From contig URRR01000037.1 of assembly GCA_900550365.1 (NCBI GenBank), forward strand, positions 1-22,434: a stretch of DNA of 22,434 nt, written 5' to 3'. A model generated the notes under the pieces. The model searched no databases. It saw nothing but the letters and a program-made list of their open reading frames with translations, and was not told the origin of the DNA. The translations under genes were made by a program, and so were the position numbers. Shown piece after piece: positions 15,002 to 22,434 of the stretch (position 1 is the first letter of the stretch; each line of letters opens with the position of its first letter). The DNA is from an uncultured Prevotella sp. Lineage in GTDB: Bacteria; Bacteroidota; Bacteroidia; Bacteroidales; Bacteroidaceae.

Positions 15002-16688
15002 TTTGTTGGAATTCATCTTTGTTTGTAATAGCATCGAGGAAAGCCTGAGGGAACGGGCGCAGCATATGGTATGACTTGACATTCTTTCCAGCATCGGGGT
15101 TGCCTAACTTGATGCGTCTGAGAAATATCTCTTCGCCCATGCGTTTCAGATCAAACCACCTTAACTGCTCGCCAGCAAGCTCGCGACCACGTTCGTCAAG
15201 TATGAAGTCGATATCTTCGATGTCGGCCTGTGTCACCTTCATGTCTTCTTCGTGTCCACTTATGGCGCGTGTGGTACGCAGCGTGTTCATGTAAGTAAGG
15301 GCGTCAGCCTTTCCGCATTTAGCTCCGGCCTCGGCAACGATTAGGTACATCTCGGCCAGACGTATCATGAAGGCGTCACGCGTGCTGCGATCTTCCTTCA
15401 CGGTCTCACGCGTAGGGTCGGCAAACTTTGAGATAGCCATGTACTGTTTCTGGTTTTTAAGCGTTCCGTCTGAGTTATACATTGCGTCACGGTCAATCAG
15501 CTGGTAGCGGCCCTTGGCCCAATTGAGCTGGTCTTGGGTAGCCTTTTCTCTCATTATCCATATCGCGGTGTCGCCAGAGTGCATCAGGGGATAGTCGTCT
15601 CCGCCATCTTTGTTGGCAATCCATAAGGTCTGGAACGATGCTGCCAGGCGCTGGTCGTATTCGCTGTACAGATCAAGCAGGTAGCGGGTAGGCATGTAGT
15701 GAACGAACGGACGGCCGTATTCAATGCTGCGCTCAAGGCCGGGCTGAGTGTCATATTCCATGCAGTAAGACAGGTGAGCGTTGTTTCCGCCCGAACGGAT
15801 GATGTCGTCATCGAACTCTTCGTTGTAGAGCTGGTTCTCAGATGAATAATCAACGTACCATATAACCTCCTTGTTACCGCTGCCTTCGCCTCCAAGTTTT
15901 CTCATGTTAAACACGGCGTCGAATTCTTTATTGAGCTCAAACGGGCCGTTGTCGATAACGTCTTTAGCCACACTGTATGCCTGCTCGTAGAACTGTTGGT
16001 CACCGGTCTCGCTGGCTCTTGTCAGCAACAAGCGGGCTTTCAGTGCCTTTGCGGTCCAGAGAGTTACGCGTCCGCCTTCAGCCTGGGTCGTAGGCAGCTT
16101 GCTGTTGGCAGAAGTACAGAAGTCAAGGTCTTCAAAGATGTGCGTGTAGATGTCAGCTACCGACGTCTTCTGGGGAGCGATAGTGATGCTTTCTGCCGGT
16201 TTGTCGGTATAATATGTGTCGCCGAACGTCTCGGCGATGAGCCAGTAATAGTATGCTCTTAAGAAACGGGCCTCGCCCTCACGCTGGTTTTTTAGGGCGT
16301 CGTCAGCGTCTACTGTAGACGCATGTTGTATTGCCGTGTTACATATGTTGACAGCTTTGTACCACCTGTCGAAGTATTCTTCAAGTACAGGCACGGTGGC
16401 GTTGAAGTCTGTTTGATACAGAGCCAGCGTCGGGTAGTCACATTTTGAACCTGGAGCAAGTATGTCTGTGCCTGATTCTCCGAGCGCGATGCCCGGTGCC
16501 TTGCCGCCCCAGAGGCGCATGGTGGTGTAACATGAGTTGATGAGTGACTCGAAACCTTCCTCAGTATCATAAAAACCGTTGTCAGTCGAGAGATCGTTAC
16601 GGTTGTGTTCCTCAAGGAAATCAGAACATCCTGACAGCATCATGGCCGTTGCCATGAGGGCTATGCCAATTATATTTTTCTTTTTCAT
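14985..16688 (-). CDS. SusD-like surface glycan-binding lipoprotein (PUL 2)
   Basis: This 567-residue protein has a textbook lipoprotein signal with Cys21 in MMLSGC, followed by SDFLEE. SusD features include REGEARFLRAYYYWLIAETF, TAKALKARLLLTRAS, RLAEMYLIVAEAGAKCG and the C-terminal DERGRELAGEQLRWFDLKR, ending LRPFPQAFLDAITNKDEF. It begins 15 nt after the susC stop and its own stop lies inside the start of the glycosidase gene, so the three genes form one tight operon. It should form the lid of the SusC transporter. Its sequence differs clearly from the PUL 1 SusD, so the two loci are not recent duplicates. Confidence 0.96.
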   Translation of the reverse strand: MKKKNIIGIALMATAMMLSGCSDFLEEHNRNDLSTDNGFYDTEEGFESLINSCYTTMRLWGGKAPGIALGESGTDILAPGSKCDYPTLALYQTDFNATVPVLEEYFDRWYKAVNICNTAIQHASTVDADDALKNQREGEARFLRAYYYWLIAETFGDTYYTDKPAESITIAPQKTSVADIYTHIFEDLDFCTSANSKLPTTQAEGGRVTLWTAKALKARLLLTRASETGDQQFYEQAYSVAKDVIDNGPFELNKEFDAVFNMRKLGGEGSGNKEVIWYVDYSSENQLYNEEFDDDIIRSGGNNAHLSYCMEYDTQPGLERSIEYGRPFVHYMPTRYLLDLYSEYDQRLAASFQTLWIANKDGGDDYPLMHSGDTAIWIMREKATQDQLNWAKGRYQLIDRDAMYNSDGTLKNQKQYMAISKFADPTRETVKEDRSTRDAFMIRLAEMYLIVAEAGAKCGKADALTYMNTLRTTRAISGHEEDMKVTQADIEDIDFILDERGRELAGEQLRWFDLKRMGEEIFLRRIKLGNPDAGKNVKSYHMLRPFPQAFLDAITNKDEFQQNEGFK

Positions 16689-16703
16689 GATATGTTGTCT
16701 TAT

Positions 16704-19700
16704 TTAAAATTCAAGATTTAATCCGAAAACTAACTGCTTTGTCATCGGGAACGAGATGCTTCCACCGGCCTCAGGATCGTAGTTGTCGATACCGCTGAAC
16801 GTGAAGAAGTTTTTCGCCGTACAGTAAACACGTAACTTCTGTATCTTTATCTTCTTCAAAAGACTCTTGGGCAATGTGTATCCCAAGGTGATGTCTCTTA
16901 TCTTGAGGAACGAGCCTTTCTCGTATTGCAGTGTGCTGTAATACATAACCTGGTTGTAGCTCTTGTTCTTGTCAGGACGTGGAAAAGCGTTGGTCGGGTT
17001 CTCGGGTGTCCAGTAATCGACGTTAGCTCCGTTCTCCTGAGCGTTTATTCTGTAAGAAGAATTGTACTCGTATGATATCCATTGTCCAAGTCTTGCGTAC
17101 AGGAAGATAGACAGGTCAAAGTCTTTGTACTTGAAAGAGTTGTTGAAACCGAGAGTAACGTCTGGCCTCTGGCTGTATATCACGCGGTCGTCAGGCGTTA
17201 TCTCACCGTCACCGTTGACATCGGCAACCTTGATATCGCCGGGCTCCTGGCCGTTCTTGGCAGCCTCTGCAGCCTCGTCTAGCTGCCAGATACCTACCTT
17301 CTTGTAGTCGTAGAACACCTTGAAGGCCTCGCCTACGAACCATGCGTTGGCCTCGTCCTTGAGTCGTCCGGAAGCAAGTTCCTTGATTTTCTCCTTATTG
17401 TGAGACAGAGTGAAGTCTGAACTCCATGTGAAGTCCTTTGTCATAATATTGATTGTGCTGAGTGAGAAGTCAATACCTGTGCTTGATGTGCGGCCGATGT
17501 TCTCCATTACCGACTTGTATCCGTTAATTGAAGGTATGTTCCTGTTCATAAGTACGTTTCTTGTCTCAGCCTTGTAGACGTCAATGCTACCTGAAATTCG
17601 ATTGTTGAAGAAACCGAAGTCAAGACCGATGTTATATTGGCTCGTGGTTTCCCAGGTCAGGTCTTTGTTCGCCATTGTCTTTGGATAGTAACCGTAAGCC
17701 ACACCGTTGTTGAACGAATAAGTAGACGTTCCGAGCAATCCCATTGTCTGATAGGGGTCAATGGCACACTGGCCAGACTCTCCCCAGCTCAGTCTGAGCT
17801 TCAGGTTTGATATGGCTTTTATGTTCTTCATGAACGCCTCTTCGTTAATTCTCCAGCCTAATGCCACTGAAGGGAAGTAGCCCCACTTGTTACCGTCAGC
17901 GAACACTGATGAAGCGTCGGCACGCAAAGAAGCAGTGAACAGGTAACGGTCCATTAACTTATAGTTTACACGGCCGAAGAAAGATACCAGATTCTGCTCG
18001 TTGAGGTAGCTGTCAATGGCAATCTCCTTCTCGTTTGACGCGAGGTTGTGGAACAGGTTGTCGCCGTAGGGCTGGTCTTTGCCGCTGGCCTTGGTGTATT
18101 CGTCGGTGTTCATGATAGTACTTGTTCCGGCCATGAGCTGGATGTTGTGGACTTTCGCGAAGTCTTTTGTCCAAGTGAGTACGTTTTCCCATGTCATGTC
18201 GCGTGATGAAGAGTGCTCCTTGTATGACTGAGAGTCAACGTCTCCGCCCTGCAGAGAGCCTTTAGCACAATAAAATCCGCGGCGCTGGTTGACGCTATTC
18301 CATGCGAAGGTAGTGCGGAAGAACAGGTCTTTCGTGATGTTCCAGTTGAGGTAAAGGCTGCCGAAGAAGCGCTCGCTAATGGTGTTGTCTGTTCTCATTC
18401 CTGGCTGGTCGTCAAGCAGAGGATTCATCTGCGAGTTATATCCTGGTGAGGGGTAAGACACGATATTGCCTTCATCATCAAAGGGCTTAGATATCGGGTT
18501 GATTTTTCTTGCCTGGTTGAGCGGACTGTAACGGTTGTCTTTGTCTATGTAAGAGTAAATCACGTTGGCACCTACCTGCACGTTTTTGAACAGGTTGTGG
18601 TCAACAGATACTCGGCTGTTGTAGCGCTTGTAACCGTCGTCTTTGAAGATACCGTTCTCTGACCTGTAACCGAGAGATATGAAGTGGCGTGTCTTGTCAT
18701 TGCCACCTGATACAGACAACTCGTAACTTTGGTTGAAGCCGTCATGCATCAGCATGTCGATGTAGTCAGCATAGTATCCGTTGTTCAGATATTCAAGCTC
18801 TTCAGGGCCGAACGCATCAGCGTCATCAGCATATTCGCCGGTGGTGCGGTCACGCCAAGCCTCACGCCTATACTTGGCAAACTCCTCTGCGTTCATTATG
18901 TCGGGATAGTCTGTCACCATTGTAGATGAGAGGAAGGCGTTGAACGATACTCTTGATTTTCCGCTTTTTCCTTTCTTTGTTGTAATCATGATGATACCGT
19001 TGGCACCACGTGTTCCGTAGATAGCAGTTGACGAAGCGTCTTTCAATACCTCAATTGACTCTATGTCTGACGGGTTGATGTCAACGTCACTTCCGTAGTC
19101 AATTCCGTCAACAAGTATCAGCGGCGCGTTGCTTGCCGTGAGCGATCTTTCGCCACGAATGGTGAATGTTGGTGACGCACCGGCCTGTCCTGAACTTACG
19201 GTAAGGTCGAGTCCGGCAATTTTTCCCTGCATTGACTCAAGTACGTTTGTTGTAGGTATTGCTACGATGTCTTTCTGTTTTAATGAAGATATAGAGCCGG
19301 TAAGGTCGCGTTTCTTCTGAACACCGTAACCCACCACTACGACTTCGTCAAGTGACTGATTGTCAGGCACCATTGAAATCTCCATAGTTCCGGTCTCGGC
19401 CTTTACGCTTTGCTGGATGTATCCGATGTAAGACAGCGTTAGTTTGGCGTCGTCTCCGGCTACGTTTTTAAGGCTGAACTTACCGTCAAGGTCAGTCACG
19501 GCAACGTTGTCGGTACCATCTTCCTTTACGGTTACGCCAATCATAGGGTCGCCGTTCTCATCGGTTACTATACCGTTGATGTTTTTTATCTGTGTGTTTT
19601 CCGTAATTTTACCATTGCCTGGGCGTTTTCCGCTCTTTTTGGTGATGATAATCTCTTTTCCTTCAATCTTGTATCCTACGTCATTTTGGCCTTTCAGTAT

Positions 19701-19934
19701 TTGCTTTATCACGCTGTTAATGTCGGCGCCGTCGGCCTTTACAGATACTTTTTTGCTCGTGTCAACGTCGTTAGACGAGAAAACAAACGTGTAGCCCGCG
19801 GCGTTGCGCAGCGCTCCCATGGCCTGTTTTACGGTTACATTGTTGACATTCAGTGTTATTTTTTGTGCGTAAGTGGAAATGTTAAGGCACAAAAATAACG
19901 TGGCTAAGATGATAGCCCTCTTGCATGTTCCCAT
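16704..19934 (-). CDS. SusC-like TonB-dependent transporter with STN signalling domain (PUL 2)
   Basis: This 1076-residue protein has a signal peptide (1-23, ending TYA). A Secretin/TonB short N-terminal (STN) domain follows at about 26-100: ITLNVNNVTVKQAMGAL, YTFVFSSNDV and IEGKEIIITKK. A carboxypeptidase-regulatory-like domain (about 118-190) contains GIVTDENGDPMIGVTV. The TonB-box region is DEVVVVGYGVQKK (196-208), with the plug (SIEVLKDASSTAIYGTRGAN) and barrel behind it; the tail is TKQLVFGLNLEF. The STN domain is the part of such receptors that contacts a FecR anti-sigma factor in the periplasm. With FecR and the sigma factor encoded directly upstream, this is the sensor and transporter of PUL 2. 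A 216-nt gap separates it from fecR. Confidence 0.97.
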   Translation of the reverse strand: MGTCKRAIILATLFLCLNISTYAQKITLNVNNVTVKQAMGALRNAAGYTFVFSSNDVDTSKKVSVKADGADINSVIKQILKGQNDVGYKIEGKEIIITKKSGKRPGNGKITENTQIKNINGIVTDENGDPMIGVTVKEDGTDNVAVTDLDGKFSLKNVAGDDAKLTLSYIGYIQQSVKAETGTMEISMVPDNQSLDEVVVVGYGVQKKRDLTGSISSLKQKDIVAIPTTNVLESMQGKIAGLDLTVSSGQAGASPTFTIRGERSLTASNAPLILVDGIDYGSDVDINPSDIESIEVLKDASSTAIYGTRGANGIIMITTKKGKSGKSRVSFNAFLSSTMVTDYPDIMNAEEFAKYRREAWRDRTTGEYADDADAFGPEELEYLNNGYYADYIDMLMHDGFNQSYELSVSGGNDKTRHFISLGYRSENGIFKDDGYKRYNSRVSVDHNLFKNVQVGANVIYSYIDKDNRYSPLNQARKINPISKPFDDEGNIVSYPSPGYNSQMNPLLDDQPGMRTDNTISERFFGSLYLNWNITKDLFFRTTFAWNSVNQRRGFYCAKGSLQGGDVDSQSYKEHSSSRDMTWENVLTWTKDFAKVHNIQLMAGTSTIMNTDEYTKASGKDQPYGDNLFHNLASNEKEIAIDSYLNEQNLVSFFGRVNYKLMDRYLFTASLRADASSVFADGNKWGYFPSVALGWRINEEAFMKNIKAISNLKLRLSWGESGQCAIDPYQTMGLLGTSTYSFNNGVAYGYYPKTMANKDLTWETTSQYNIGLDFGFFNNRISGSIDVYKAETRNVLMNRNIPSINGYKSVMENIGRTSSTGIDFSLSTINIMTKDFTWSSDFTLSHNKEKIKELASGRLKDEANAWFVGEAFKVFYDYKKVGIWQLDEAAEAAKNGQEPGDIKVADVNGDGEITPDDRVIYSQRPDVTLGFNNSFKYKDFDLSIFLYARLGQWISYEYNSSYRINAQENGANVDYWTPENPTNAFPRPDKNKSYNQVMYYSTLQYEKGSFLKIRDITLGYTLPKSLLKKIKIQKLRVYCTAKNFFTFSGIDNYDPEAGGSISFPMTKQLVFGLNLEF

Positions 19935-20150
19935 GATTTTCTTTATTAAAGTTTAATGATTCGTTAATTGTTTCATTGTTGGCAGCCACGGTATCATGCG
20001 TTGTCCGTCTGCCGGTTGATGCCTCAGATCATGTATGTACGTGGCATTTGTTTACGTGTGATGCGCCTTGTACGGTCTTTTCTTTCGGCATGGCAATTTT
20101 TTCTTTACGATGTTTCTCTCATAGGCTGATATTTTTTATAGGTTATATGT
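19935..20150. other. fecR-susC intergenic region, expected ECF promoter
   Basis: This 216-nt gap lies between the anti-sigma gene and the leftward susC. No TAnnTTTG element is visible on the minus strand, unlike ahead of the sigma gene. That fits a promoter read by the locus's own ECF sigma factor, but no specific motif can be assigned from one sequence. Confidence 0.4.
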
Positions 20151-21155
20151 TTAATAGAATAAGGTGTATTTGCCGTTTTCAAATTTATATTTCATGCGGT
20201 TAGTCTTCGATATTGCCTCAAGAATGTCGGCAGCTGAATGTTTGTTGGTGTTGAATATAGCGTAAAAACGCTTTCCTCTTACTTCGTTTTCAACGTCAAT
20301 CTCGACGCCGTATTTCCTTTCAAGTTCTTTTGCTATCTCTGTCAGGGGCATCTCGTCGAAAATGAGTTCACCCTGTGTCCATTTGTCTGATGTTGCAGCG
20401 TTGATAGTCGTTTTTCTCATGCGGCCGCTCTTTCTGGTAAGCGTCATGCGCTGGTTGGGCGAGAGTGTCATGCCGTAGCCTCGCCGATTGTCGGCTACGT
20501 ACACTTTACCGCGTATCAGGTCAACCGTTATTTCGTCGTCGTCAGCATAGTCACTGACAGTGAATTTCGTGCCGAGTACCTTCACGCTGGTCTCGCCCGC
20601 GGTTACCTCAAGCGGCATGTCGTCGTTATGGGTAACGTCAAAACATCCCTCGCCCTCTATCTTCATGCGGCGTTCTTTTACACCGTAGTCACGCGGATAT
20701 TCAAGTCTTGACTTTGAGTTGAGCCACACTTTCGTGCCGTCAGGCAGCGTTGTGAGCACAGGCGAGCCGCTCTGTGTCTCTATGCATACGATGTCTTCGG
20801 TGCCGCCAGCAGACCTCGTGCCGTACAGGTATCCTGCCAAGGGGAGTGTGGCTATCATCACTACAGCCGCAGCAGTGGCCAAAACTCTCTTCATGCGGTG
20901 CTGCGTCTTTATGCGCCTTGCAGTTTCGACGCGCCGCATAAACCTGGCGTAAGCCTTGCCGTAGTCATAAGCTGAGCCGCCGGCGGCTACGCCGGCTGAG
21001 AGCCATTCCTCGCATTTCATCCTTACGTAGTCGCGGTTGGCTGTCGAGGCCGATGCCCATTTCTTTAGCGATGCCAGCGTATTCTTGTCGGGGTTGCCCG
21101 TGAGATACTCTGTAATCAAGGCGTCAATGTTGTCATTCAGGTGCATGTTATTCAT
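20151..21155 (-). CDS. FecR-family anti-sigma factor
   Basis: This 334-residue inner-membrane protein has a cytoplasmic N-terminal part (about 1-88, helical, with the sigma-binding role). One membrane segment spans about 90-111 (VLATAAAVVMIATLPLAGYL). The periplasmic FecR domain (about 123-220) includes TLPDGTKVWLNSKSRLEYP, GEGCFDVTH and TSVKVLGTKFTVSDY. The C-terminal region (about 265-334, LIFDEMPLTEIAKELERKYG onward) is of the DUF4974 type and resembles an STN fold. It should hold the sigma factor encoded 67 nt upstream until the STN domain of the downstream SusC signals glycan capture. Length and domain order are normal. An in-frame ATG three codons in is an equally good start. Confidence 0.95.
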   Translation of the reverse strand: MNNMHLNDNIDALITEYLTGNPDKNTLASLKKWASASTANRDYVRMKCEEWLSAGVAAGGSAYDYGKAYARFMRRVETARRIKTQHRMKRVLATAAAVVMIATLPLAGYLYGTRSAGGTEDIVCIETQSGSPVLTTLPDGTKVWLNSKSRLEYPRDYGVKERRMKIEGEGCFDVTHNDDMPLEVTAGETSVKVLGTKFTVSDYADDDEITVDLIRGKVYVADNRRGYGMTLSPNQRMTLTRKSGRMRKTTINAATSDKWTQGELIFDEMPLTEIAKELERKYGVEIDVENEVRGKRFYAIFNTNKHSAADILEAISKTNRMKYKFENGKYTLFY

Positions 21156-21193
21156 GGATTTGTTCCCTTATACTAATAAAGACAAGAAAATTC

Positions 21194-21211
21194 TCACACA
21201 GGGTAGTGTGA
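21194..21211 (-). terminator. Intercistronic hairpin between sigma and anti-sigma genes
   Basis: TCACAC (21194-21199) and GTGTGA (21206-21211) form a perfect 6-bp stem with a 6-nt loop. On the minus (transcribed) strand it is followed by GAATTTTCTT, a modest T-rich tail. It lies 12 nt past the sigma stop and 39 nt before fecR, so it may attenuate read-through or stabilise the sigma mRNA end. A T-run of eight lies on the plus-strand side, where there is no gene to terminate. Confidence 0.35.
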
Positions 21212-21222
21212 AAATGTTTTTT

Positions 21223-21831
21223 TTAATAATAAAAAGATATAAGCAGGATAATCCAACGGATATATCTTCCGAGTTGCCCGTGCAGATAGGCAAGGGCGTT
21301 CTTGATGTGATACTTCACCGTGTTTACCGATATGCCCATATCCGCGGCTATCTCGGCATACGTCTTCTGCTCTATACGGCTCTTGATGAATGCCGTGCGG
21401 CATGCGTCTGGCATTGCGCTTACACATTCTTTGATTTTCTCTGTAAGCTCCTTTTCTATGAGCTCGCCAAGCGGATGCTTGTCGTCAGCGAACAGCGACA
21501 GCATAAAGTCAGCGTTGTCCTTCGCCGAGATTGACATTGTCAGTTGGCGCTGCCGCCCGTGAGCGCTGTTAAGCTCGTTGATACACCTGTTGCGTACCGA
21601 GTAGAGCAGATATGTGCGCAGAGAGGTGTGGATATGCAGCGTTCCGCGGTTTTCCCAGATATTGAAAATCACGTCGTCGGCAATGCTTCCGGCCAAGTGT
21701 CTGTCATGAATAATCTGTTCGGCAAACCTGCACATGGCACCATAATGCTTCTCAAACAAATGCCTGAAAGCCCTCTCGTCGCCACGTCTGATACCTAAGA
21801 TAAGCAGCGTCTCATCAGTCATTTGTATCAA
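21223..21831 (-). CDS. ECF-type sigma factor, Bacteroidota expansion family (PUL 2)
   Basis: This 202-residue protein has sigma-70 region 2 at about 17-90 (DERAFRHLFEKHYGAMCRF, then DDVIFNIWENR, then SLRTYLLYSVRNRCIN). Region 4 lies at about 127-186, with the helix-turn-helix YAEIAADMGISVNTVKYHI. The last residues (YIRWIILLISFYY) are strongly hydrophobic, a feature I recall in several Bacteroidota ECF sigma factors beside FecR genes. It should transcribe the PUL 2 susC operon once freed from FecR. A second in-frame ATG (21822) gives the common start MTDETLLILGI and may be the true one. A consensus housekeeping promoter lies about 105 nt upstream. Confidence 0.93.
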   Translation of the reverse strand: MIQMTDETLLILGIRRGDERAFRHLFEKHYGAMCRFAEQIIHDRHLAGSIADDVIFNIWENRGTLHIHTSLRTYLLYSVRNRCINELNSAHGRQRQLTMSISAKDNADFMLSLFADDKHPLGELIEKELTEKIKECVSAMPDACRTAFIKSRIEQKTYAEIAADMGISVNTVKYHIKNALAYLHGQLGRYIRWIILLISFYY

Positions 21832-21936
21832 AAATTATCACAGGCATGTAAAGACAATCCTTATTGATGATGATATATATAAATAAAGGTGTAATTTAAT
21901 TTCTTACGGTAAAGTCGTTAAGCTCACACAACTTTG

Positions 21937-21968
21937 CAAAGTTAAGCATTTTAAATGAGAACCGCAAG
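21937..21968 (-). promoter_or_regulatory. Promoter of the PUL 2 sigma-fecR genes
   Basis: On the minus strand the -7 element is TAACTTTG (21944-21937), an exact TAnnTTTG match. It is preceded, after 20 nt, by CTTG (21968-21965), one base from the TTTG -33 element. Transcription should start near 21930, about 100 nt before the sigma-factor start. Confidence 0.6.
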
Positions 21969-22076
21969 TTTTGCCGTTAAAAAGCTGTTTTTCACCGATA
22001 TGCTCTGAAAACCGTAAGCTTTTGCCGCCATATGCTTATAATATTGCGATTAAGCGGTGTTTCGGCCTTCTGGTTT

Positions 22077-22101
22077 TAAGCATAAACGGGGTCTATGCTT
22101 A
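22077..22101. repeat. Perfect 8-bp inverted repeat
   Basis: TAAGCATA (22077-22084) and TATGCTTA (22094-22101) are exact complements with a 9-nt loop. A further TATGCTTA occurs at 22031-22038, so the unit recurs within 70 nt. Confidence 0.45.
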
Positions 22102-22113
22102 CAAAGTAAAAGG

Positions 22114-22201
22114 TGCTCTTTTGCGTTGCGAAAGACCGTCTTTTAGCCTCCGTTTTGCCGTCTTTTGCAACGCCGTTGGCCGTCTTTTGAATAAGTATTT
22201 G
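22114..22201. repeat. Tandem array with 22-nt period
   Basis: CCGTCTTTT starts at 22136, 22158 and 22180, exactly 22 nt apart. A degenerate fourth unit (TGCTCTTTT) lies one period earlier at 22114. The unit tails are variable but two share CGTTtTG/CGTTgG. The first unit forms a hairpin (22117-22124 with 22128-22135, 8 pairs with one G:T). The spacing of two helical turns is notable. Confidence 0.55.
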
Positions 22202-22253
22202 TTTTTTTCGTTCACACGGTCATACACATCTGTTCACATGGATTTTAATTCAC

Positions 22254-22380
22254 AATTCATAATTCATAATTAAGAGTTAAGAATTAAGAAAATATGCCCA
22301 GCAATTATTTGTCCTTATCAGGCCTATCTGTCCTATTTTCTTAACTCTTAACTCTTAACTTTTAATTTTTAATTTTTAAC
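22254..22380. repeat. Heptad-built inverted repeat with AGGCCT core (copy B)
   Basis: The left side is made of seven-base units (AATTCAT twice, then AATTAAG, AGTTAAG, AATTAAG; about 22254-22288). The right side has CTTAACT three times (22340-22360), TTTAATT twice and TTTAAC (22361-22380). The 26-nt arms 22268-22293 and 22335-22360 are complementary at 24 of 26 positions around a 41-nt centre. On its minus strand the centre holds a core like that at 13439-13460 (here 22327-22305). The right arm runs through the stop codon of the leftward edge gene, so it may also serve as that gene's terminator. Confidence 0.65.
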
Positions 22381-22434
22381 CTTCACCGCCTTCACCCTGT
22401 CACCCTTTTTCATTTTCAGAATGTACACACCTTT
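22369..22434 (-). CDS. 3' end of a leftward gene, possible T9SS sorting tail (partial)
   Basis: From the window edge the minus strand reads 21 codons, KGVYILKMKKGDRVKAVKVK and a final Asn, then TAA at 22371-22369. The pattern of Gly-Val-Tyr-Ile followed by a short basic beta-hairpin resembles the last strands of type IX secretion C-terminal sorting domains. Such tails end near a GxYIxxx...xKVxV motif. The rest of the gene is outside the window, so the product cannot be named. Its stop falls inside the AT-rich heptad repeats. It could also be coincidence in a short open frame. Confidence 0.5.
   Translation of the reverse strand, partial: KGVYILKMKKGDRVKAVKVKN

Larger units (their letters stand above)
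21832..22368. other. Repeat-rich intergenic region at the right edge
   Basis: There is no supported gene in these 537 bp. They contain the leftward PUL 2 promoter (21937-21968), a direct repeat ACCGYAAG(C)TTTTGCCG (21961-21976 and 22011-22027), a perfect 8-bp inverted repeat (22077-22084/22094-22101), a 22-nt-period array (22114-22201) and a long inverted repeat built of seven-base units (22254-22380). An open frame at 21971-22273 runs through these repeats and looks like chance. Confidence 0.6.

Noticed and set aside
5071..19934. The two susCD pairs as a recent inverted duplication
   Set aside because: Protein sequences, domain content (STN present only in PUL 2) and neighbours differ strongly; they are only distant family members.
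19976..20203. 75-codon plus-strand frame in the fecR-susC gap
   Set aside because: It has no domain or promoter and runs into the fecR 3' end on the opposite strand.
21971..22273. 100-codon plus-strand frame at the right edge
   Set aside because: It passes through direct, inverted and tandem repeats; the sequence is better explained as non-coding repeats.
22268..22360. Inverted repeat as the ends of an insertion sequence
   Set aside because: The centre is only 41 nt with no transposase and no target duplication seen. It fits a dispersed repeat or terminator better.

Overview
The window reads as a chromosomal carbohydrate-use region from the Bacteroidota, most likely order Bacteroidales. The evidence is two complete SusC/SusD pairs, Bacteroidota-type extracytoplasmic-function (ECF) sigma factors, a FecR-type anti-sigma factor, and promoter elements that fit the Bacteroidota -7 consensus TAnnTTTG. 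The AT-rich intergenic repeats look Prevotellaceae-like to me. That family placement is an impression from memory, not a measurement.

Layout. (1) Positions 1-3700 look visibly more AT-rich than the rest. They hold a gene-free, hairpin-rich stretch (1-688) and a leftward two-gene operon: an outer-membrane beta-barrel/TonB-receptor-like protein followed by a small helical protein of unknown function. (2) At 3718-4047 there is the 3' end of an AraC-type regulator that has lost its N-terminal part; a promoter-like element and a 15-bp palindrome lie upstream. (3) From 4507 to 13155 a rightward polysaccharide-utilization locus (PUL 1) runs: orphan ECF sigma factor, SusC (no STN signalling domain), SusD, a lipoprotein with three BIG2 Ig-like domains, and an alginate-lyase-superfamily lipoprotein. 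(4) A GC-rich hairpin and short repeats separate it from the convergent PUL 2. (5) PUL 2 (21831 to 13541, leftward) runs: ECF sigma factor, FecR anti-sigma, SusC with STN domain, SusD, and an exported (alpha/alpha)6-barrel glycosidase of the GH63/MGH1-like type whose start codon overlaps the end of susD. (6) The right edge (21832-22368) is a dense mosaic of short repeats, followed by the last 21 codons of a leftward gene whose end resembles a type IX secretion sorting tail.

How the genes work together. PUL 2 has all the parts of a trans-envelope signalling loop. Glycan bound by SusD and SusC should be relayed through the STN domain to FecR, releasing the sigma factor to transcribe susCD and the glycosidase. 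PUL 1 has an ECF sigma factor immediately upstream of susC but no anti-sigma gene and no STN domain, so its control must differ. Its lyase suggests a uronic-acid-containing polysaccharide (alginate- or glucuronan-like). The PUL 2 enzyme would trim an alpha-linked glucosyl or mannosyl end. Substrates are inferences from family membership only.

No rRNA, tRNA, CRISPR array, intact transposase or integrase is visible.
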